A program made the position numbers and the translations under genes. The notes below the pieces were generated by a model, which saw only the letters and a list, made by a program, of their open reading frames with translations, ran no database searches and was not told the origin of the DNA. A stretch of DNA of 9,498 bases from CAYYGL01 sp964471235 (lineage in GTDB: Bacteria > Calditrichota > Calditrichia > RBG-13-44-9 > J075): NCBI GenBank assembly GCA_964471235.1, contig CAYYGL010000187.1, positions 1 through 9,498 of the forward strand. The letters are read 5' to 3'. Position 1 is the first letter of the stretch. The number at the start of each line of letters is the position of its first letter. This document shows, one piece after another, positions 6,859 to 9,498 of this stretch.

Positions 6859-8322
6859 ATGAATACGTTGAAATTCAATGATATGGATGTGGTTCAGGTG
6901 AACGAAGTCACCTGGATGATTCCGGCAGTTCGCAACATGCGGGTGCCCGGTAAGGTATATGCCAGCCGGAAGATGATGGAACAAATCATCAAAGAAGACG
7001 AGAGTTTAAAGCAGGTAATAAATGTTGCCACATTGCCGGGGATTCAAAAATATTCGCTGGCAATGCCGGATATCCACTGGGGCTACGGGTTCCCGATTGG
7101 CGGGGTGGCAGCCACTGATGTGGATGAAGGGGTCATCTCACCCGGCGGGGTGGGATACGACATCAACTGCGGGGTGCGGATGGTGCGTACCAATCTTACT
7201 CATGGGGAATTGAAGCCGCAATTGGAAAAATTGGTGCAATCACTGTTTGACCATGTGCCGACCGGGGTCGGTTCGCATGGCGCCATTGCGAAGCTATCTA
7301 AAAAGGAAATGAACCGGGTGCTGGAAAAGGGGGCACGCTGGTGTGTGGAAAACGGCTACGGCAGTGAAAACGACCTGGAATGCACCGAGGAGAACGGCTG
7401 TTTAACCATGGCAGACCCGGAGCAGGTGAGCAACCGCGCCCGGGAACGGGGCGATACCCAGTTGGGCACCCTGGGGTCCGGAAACCATTTTCTGGAATTA
7501 CAGGTAGTGGAAGAAATATTTGATACCGAAACCGCCGAAGCGCTGGGGCTGTTTCCCGGACAAATTGTGATGATGATTCACTGCGGCTCCCGGGGCTTGG
7601 GACACCAGGTATGCGATGATTACCTGAAGGTGTTGTCTCATGCCACGCAGAAATATGGCATTCGGCTCCCGGACCCCCAATTAGCCTGTGCGCCCATCCG
7701 GTCGCCCGAAGGACAGCGTTACCTGGGGGCAATGGCAGCCGCGGCAAATTTTGCCTGGGCAAATCGCCAGGTAATTATGCACCAGGCAAAACAAAGTTTT
7801 TTGAAAACGCTGGGCATCTCCGAGCGTGACCTGGGCTTTTCCCTGATTTATGATGTGTGCCATAACATCGCCAAAGTGGAAACCCATGACGTGGATGGAG
7901 CGCCCAAAAAAGTGTGTGTGCATCGGAAAGGCGCTACCCGTGCTTTCCCGCCCGGGCATCCGTTAACTCCCGCTAAATATCGCAGTGTGGGACAGCCGGT
8001 TTTAATTCCCGGGGATATGGGGCGCTATTCATATATCGCCGTGGGTCAGCAGCCGGCGATGGAAGAGAGTTTCGGAAGCAGTTGCCATGGCGCCGGGCGG
8101 GTGAAGAGTCGCCACAAAGCCAAGAAGGAAGCCCGGGGGCGGGATTTATTAGAAGAAATGCGGCGCATGGGAGTGGTGGTGCGTGCCCGGGGCATGCGCA
8201 CCGTGGCGGAAGAAATGCCGGCGGCGTATAAGGATGTCTCCCAGGTGGTGGAGGTGATGCACAAAGCCGGGATCAGCAAAAAAGTGGCAAAAATGGTTCC
8301 GGTGGGAGTGATTAAAGGTTGA
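6859..8322 (+). CDS. rtcB: RtcB, GTP-dependent RNA 3'-phosphate ligase
   Basis: Joins RNA ends carrying 2',3'-cyclic phosphate or 3'-phosphate to 5'-OH ends by guanylating first itself and then the RNA 3' end; Mn2+ dependent. It serves tRNA splicing in archaea and eukaryotes and RNA repair in bacteria. All key residues can be placed: MPDIHWGYGFPIGG (69-82), metal ligands Asp101 and Cys104 in GGVGYDINCGVR, Asn209/His210 in GSGNHFLE, His241 in IHCGSRGLGHQ, His335 in YDVCHNIAK, the guanylated His410 in SCHGAGR, and Lys486 in the terminal VIKG. Spacing matches the archaeal enzyme, and 487 residues is normal length. I chose ATG 6859 rather than the in-frame TTG at 6844, because GGGGAGG (6848-6854) lies just before the ATG and the TTG would overlap the archease stop. 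The classical RtcA/RtcR partners are absent; archease is the partner instead. Confidence 0.97.
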   Translation: MNTLKFNDMDVVQVNEVTWMIPAVRNMRVPGKVYASRKMMEQIIKEDESLKQVINVATLPGIQKYSLAMPDIHWGYGFPIGGVAATDVDEGVISPGGVGYDINCGVRMVRTNLTHGELKPQLEKLVQSLFDHVPTGVGSHGAIAKLSKKEMNRVLEKGARWCVENGYGSENDLECTEENGCLTMADPEQVSNRARERGDTQLGTLGSGNHFLELQVVEEIFDTETAEALGLFPGQIVMMIHCGSRGLGHQVCDDYLKVLSHATQKYGIRLPDPQLACAPIRSPEGQRYLGAMAAAANFAWANRQVIMHQAKQSFLKTLGISERDLGFSLIYDVCHNIAKVETHDVDGAPKKVCVHRKGATRAFPPGHPLTPAKYRSVGQPVLIPGDMGRYSYIAVGQQPAMEESFGSSCHGAGRVKSRHKAKKEARGRDLLEEMRRMGVVVRARGMRTVAEEMPAAYKDVSQVVEVMHKAGISKKVAKMVPVGVIKG

Positions 8323-8384
8323 AATTCGACTTTTAGCGTGAGGTGCATTTTGTCACCCCGGTTCCCGCCGTTCTCAGGGCGCAA

Positions 8385-8399
8385 TACCGGAATCCGGTA
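8385..8399. repeat. Short perfect dyad after rtcB
   Basis: TACCGG (8385-8390) and CCGGTA (8394-8399) form a 6-base perfect stem around AAT. Its core CGGAATCCGG occurs again at 8445-8454. It lies between the convergent rtcB and Lnb-type genes. No T-tract follows, so it is at most an RNA 3'-end structure; function unknown. Confidence 0.4.
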
Positions 8400-8422
8400 A
8401 ACCAGCTACCGGCAGGATAATG

Positions 8423-8440
8423 ATTGGGTTTCCCAATTTT
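8423..8440 (+). terminator. Weak candidate terminator after rtcB
   Basis: ATTGGG (8423-8428) pairs with CCCAAT (8432-8437) around a TTT loop, and the sequence continues with three more Ts. The stem is short and AT-rich at its base and the T-tract is short, so it is only a candidate. It begins 100 bases after the rtcB stop and would face the convergent gene ending at 8471. Confidence 0.3.
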
Positions 8441-8470
8441 ACATCGGAATCCGGAGTGGATGCTGAACGT

Positions 8471-9498
8471 TCAGCCGGAAGGTGTTTGAGAAACCCGCAT
8501 TTGGCGGTACCGCCACAGGGCACGTCCACCCAGCAACAGAATGATAGGGATAATCGCCGGGTGAAATTCCTGGGGAATCCATTGCCAGCCGACCAGGATG
8601 AAAACCGTAACCGCTGTGATCAACAGGTAATACCCTCGAATCCATGCCGGTTTTTTATCCAACAAAACCATAATTCCAATAACCAGGTGGGTGGGCAGCG
8701 CCCAGAGTAAATTCCAGTTCTCCGGGGTTACCTTGTGGTCAGTGGCAAACCAGAGCAGGGCAATCACCACGCCCAACAATCCGATTAGGGAAAAGATGAA
8801 TCCATCCATCCAGCGCAACAGTTTTTCCGCCCAACGGATGGATCGATACGCCGTTACCGTCAGTGCTGCCACGATTAGCAGGAGCGACCAGAAAATGACT
8901 GCCGGCAGGGGAAAGGCTTTTGCCATGCGCTGCGGTTCATCGTACCACAGCAGGGTATCCCGCTTGGCTACCAGGGGCTGCCATTGTCCGTTAAGGTGGA
9001 TAGACGCCTGATCGAAGGATTCGTATAAAAAATCGGGCAGGAACATGGCTTGCCGGGGAGTTGCCACCCGGTCGGCGCGGGCACCCAATCCCAGGTCAAT
9101 TCCCAAATCGCTAAACGGATGACTGATCAGGTAAATATCGAGATACTGTCGAAAAGTCAATTGGCGGGTGGTATTTAGGTAGAGCCGCAGGGAGTCATCC
9201 AGCACTTTTTCAAACACGTCGCGGATTCGGGTGGCGCAATTATCAAAGAAAAAGTCGTAACGGTACCGTCGGTTTTCGGGCAGGTAGTTGATTTCCAGAA
9301 AGCGGTAAATGGCATTTTTCATTGCCGGAGAAAGGCGGAACACTTGTTCGATAACCGAGCGGCGTTCCGCTTTATATTCCATTTCAGCATACCGATAGGG
9401 ATATGCCGAGAGTTGGTAATCCAACTGCCCCCGGGCAAACTTCAGGTAAAAACCGGGTTCTTCGAAGCTGAAGGTGCCGTAATTGTAAATGCGATCCA
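8471..9498 (-). CDS. Lnb-type (former DUF4105) membrane protein, N-terminus beyond window end
   Basis: The C-terminal 341 or so residues of a protein in the family once called DUF4105 and now named for Lnb, a lipoprotein N-acyltransferase described in Bacteroides. The frame stays open to the window edge; the TTG at 9422-9424 is an internal codon, not a start. The visible part of the periplasmic domain reads RIYNYGTFSFEEPGFYLKFA, then RGQLDYQLS, and later YDFFFDNCATRIRD. Its Cys codon at 9236-9238 is the family's candidate catalytic nucleophile (inference). After about 190 residues come five hydrophobic segments, at roughly 8925-8860, 8805-8745, 8720-8660, 8640-8580 and 8565-8515, giving a membrane-embedded C-terminal half as in Lnb proteins. 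It ends with a short basic tail. Family assignment is firm; the acyltransferase activity itself is inferred and the rest of the catalytic domain, including any conserved His, is not in view. It is convergent with rtcB, 148 bases apart. Confidence 0.88.
   Translation of the reverse strand, partial: DRIYNYGTFSFEEPGFYLKFARGQLDYQLSAYPYRYAEMEYKAERRSVIEQVFRLSPAMKNAIYRFLEINYLPENRRYRYDFFFDNCATRIRDVFEKVLDDSLRLYLNTTRQLTFRQYLDIYLISHPFSDLGIDLGLGARADRVATPRQAMFLPDFLYESFDQASIHLNGQWQPLVAKRDTLLWYDEPQRMAKAFPLPAVIFWSLLLIVAALTVTAYRSIRWAEKLLRWMDGFIFSLIGLLGVVIALLWFATDHKVTPENWNLLWALPTHLVIGIMVLLDKKPAWIRGYYLLITAVTVFILVGWQWIPQEFHPAIIPIILLLGGRALWRYRQMRVSQTPSG

Noticed and set aside
7298..7762. Minus-strand open frame of 154 codons opposite rtcB
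   Set aside because: Antisense to conserved RtcB motifs, rich in Pro, Arg and Gly as expected of a shadow frame, with no supporting family match.
9422..9424. TTG as a start for the Lnb-type gene
   Set aside because: The open frame continues upstream to the window edge and those residues (YNYGTFSFEEPGFYLKF) are conserved family sequence, so the gene is truncated by the window, not short.

Overview
The window reads as a bacterial chromosome segment of roughly balanced GC with seven genes and no mobile elements, CRISPR arrays, tRNAs or rRNAs that I can see. A membrane-anchored PpiD/SurA-type chaperone and an Lnb-family (formerly DUF4105) membrane protein point to a diderm bacterium. Together with a response regulator carrying PATAN and Roadblock modules, they suggest the Bacteroidota/FCB neighbourhood (for example Calditrichota-like lineages). 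That placement is inference from gene content, not from a marker gene.

Layout. (1) Bases 1-1474, minus strand: the N-terminal part of a large sensor histidine kinase (two TM segments, HAMP, PAS, GAF, start of HisKA), cut by the window edge just after its phospho-accepting histidine. A run of ten Ns lies inside the PAS domain. (2) Bases 1475-1844: a divergent intergenic region with one clear GC-rich hairpin. (3) Bases 1845-2939, plus: a response regulator, REC-PATAN/DUF4388-Roadblock. (4) Bases 2936-4195, minus: a DUF1015 (COG4198) protein whose stop codon overlaps that of the regulator by 4 bases, tail to tail. (5) A strong intrinsic terminator at 4336-4366, then 4385-6202, minus: a PpiD-like periplasmic peptidyl-prolyl isomerase/chaperone. 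(6) A divergent AT-rich promoter region, 6203-6424, with an inverted repeat joining two TATAAT-like boxes. (7) Bases 6425-8322, plus: a two-gene operon of archease and the RNA ligase RtcB. (8) Bases 8471-9498, minus: the C-terminal part of an Lnb-type protein, running off the window end.

How they fit together. The kinase and regulator are probably a divergently transcribed two-component pair. The regulator has no DNA-binding domain, so its output is probably protein-protein, perhaps towards a Ras-like (MglA-type) GTPase, because Roadblock proteins such as MglB act on such GTPases. Archease and RtcB form a GTP-dependent RNA 3'-phosphate ligation (repair/splicing) module. PpiD-like and Lnb-like proteins both serve the cell envelope: folding of exported proteins and lipoprotein N-acylation, respectively. 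DUF1015 has no established role that can be read from this context.

I found no wholly new system. The most interesting items are the REC-PATAN-Roadblock regulator with its divergent multi-sensor kinase, the probable misrepresentation of the kinase gene by the N gap, and the Lnb-type gene.
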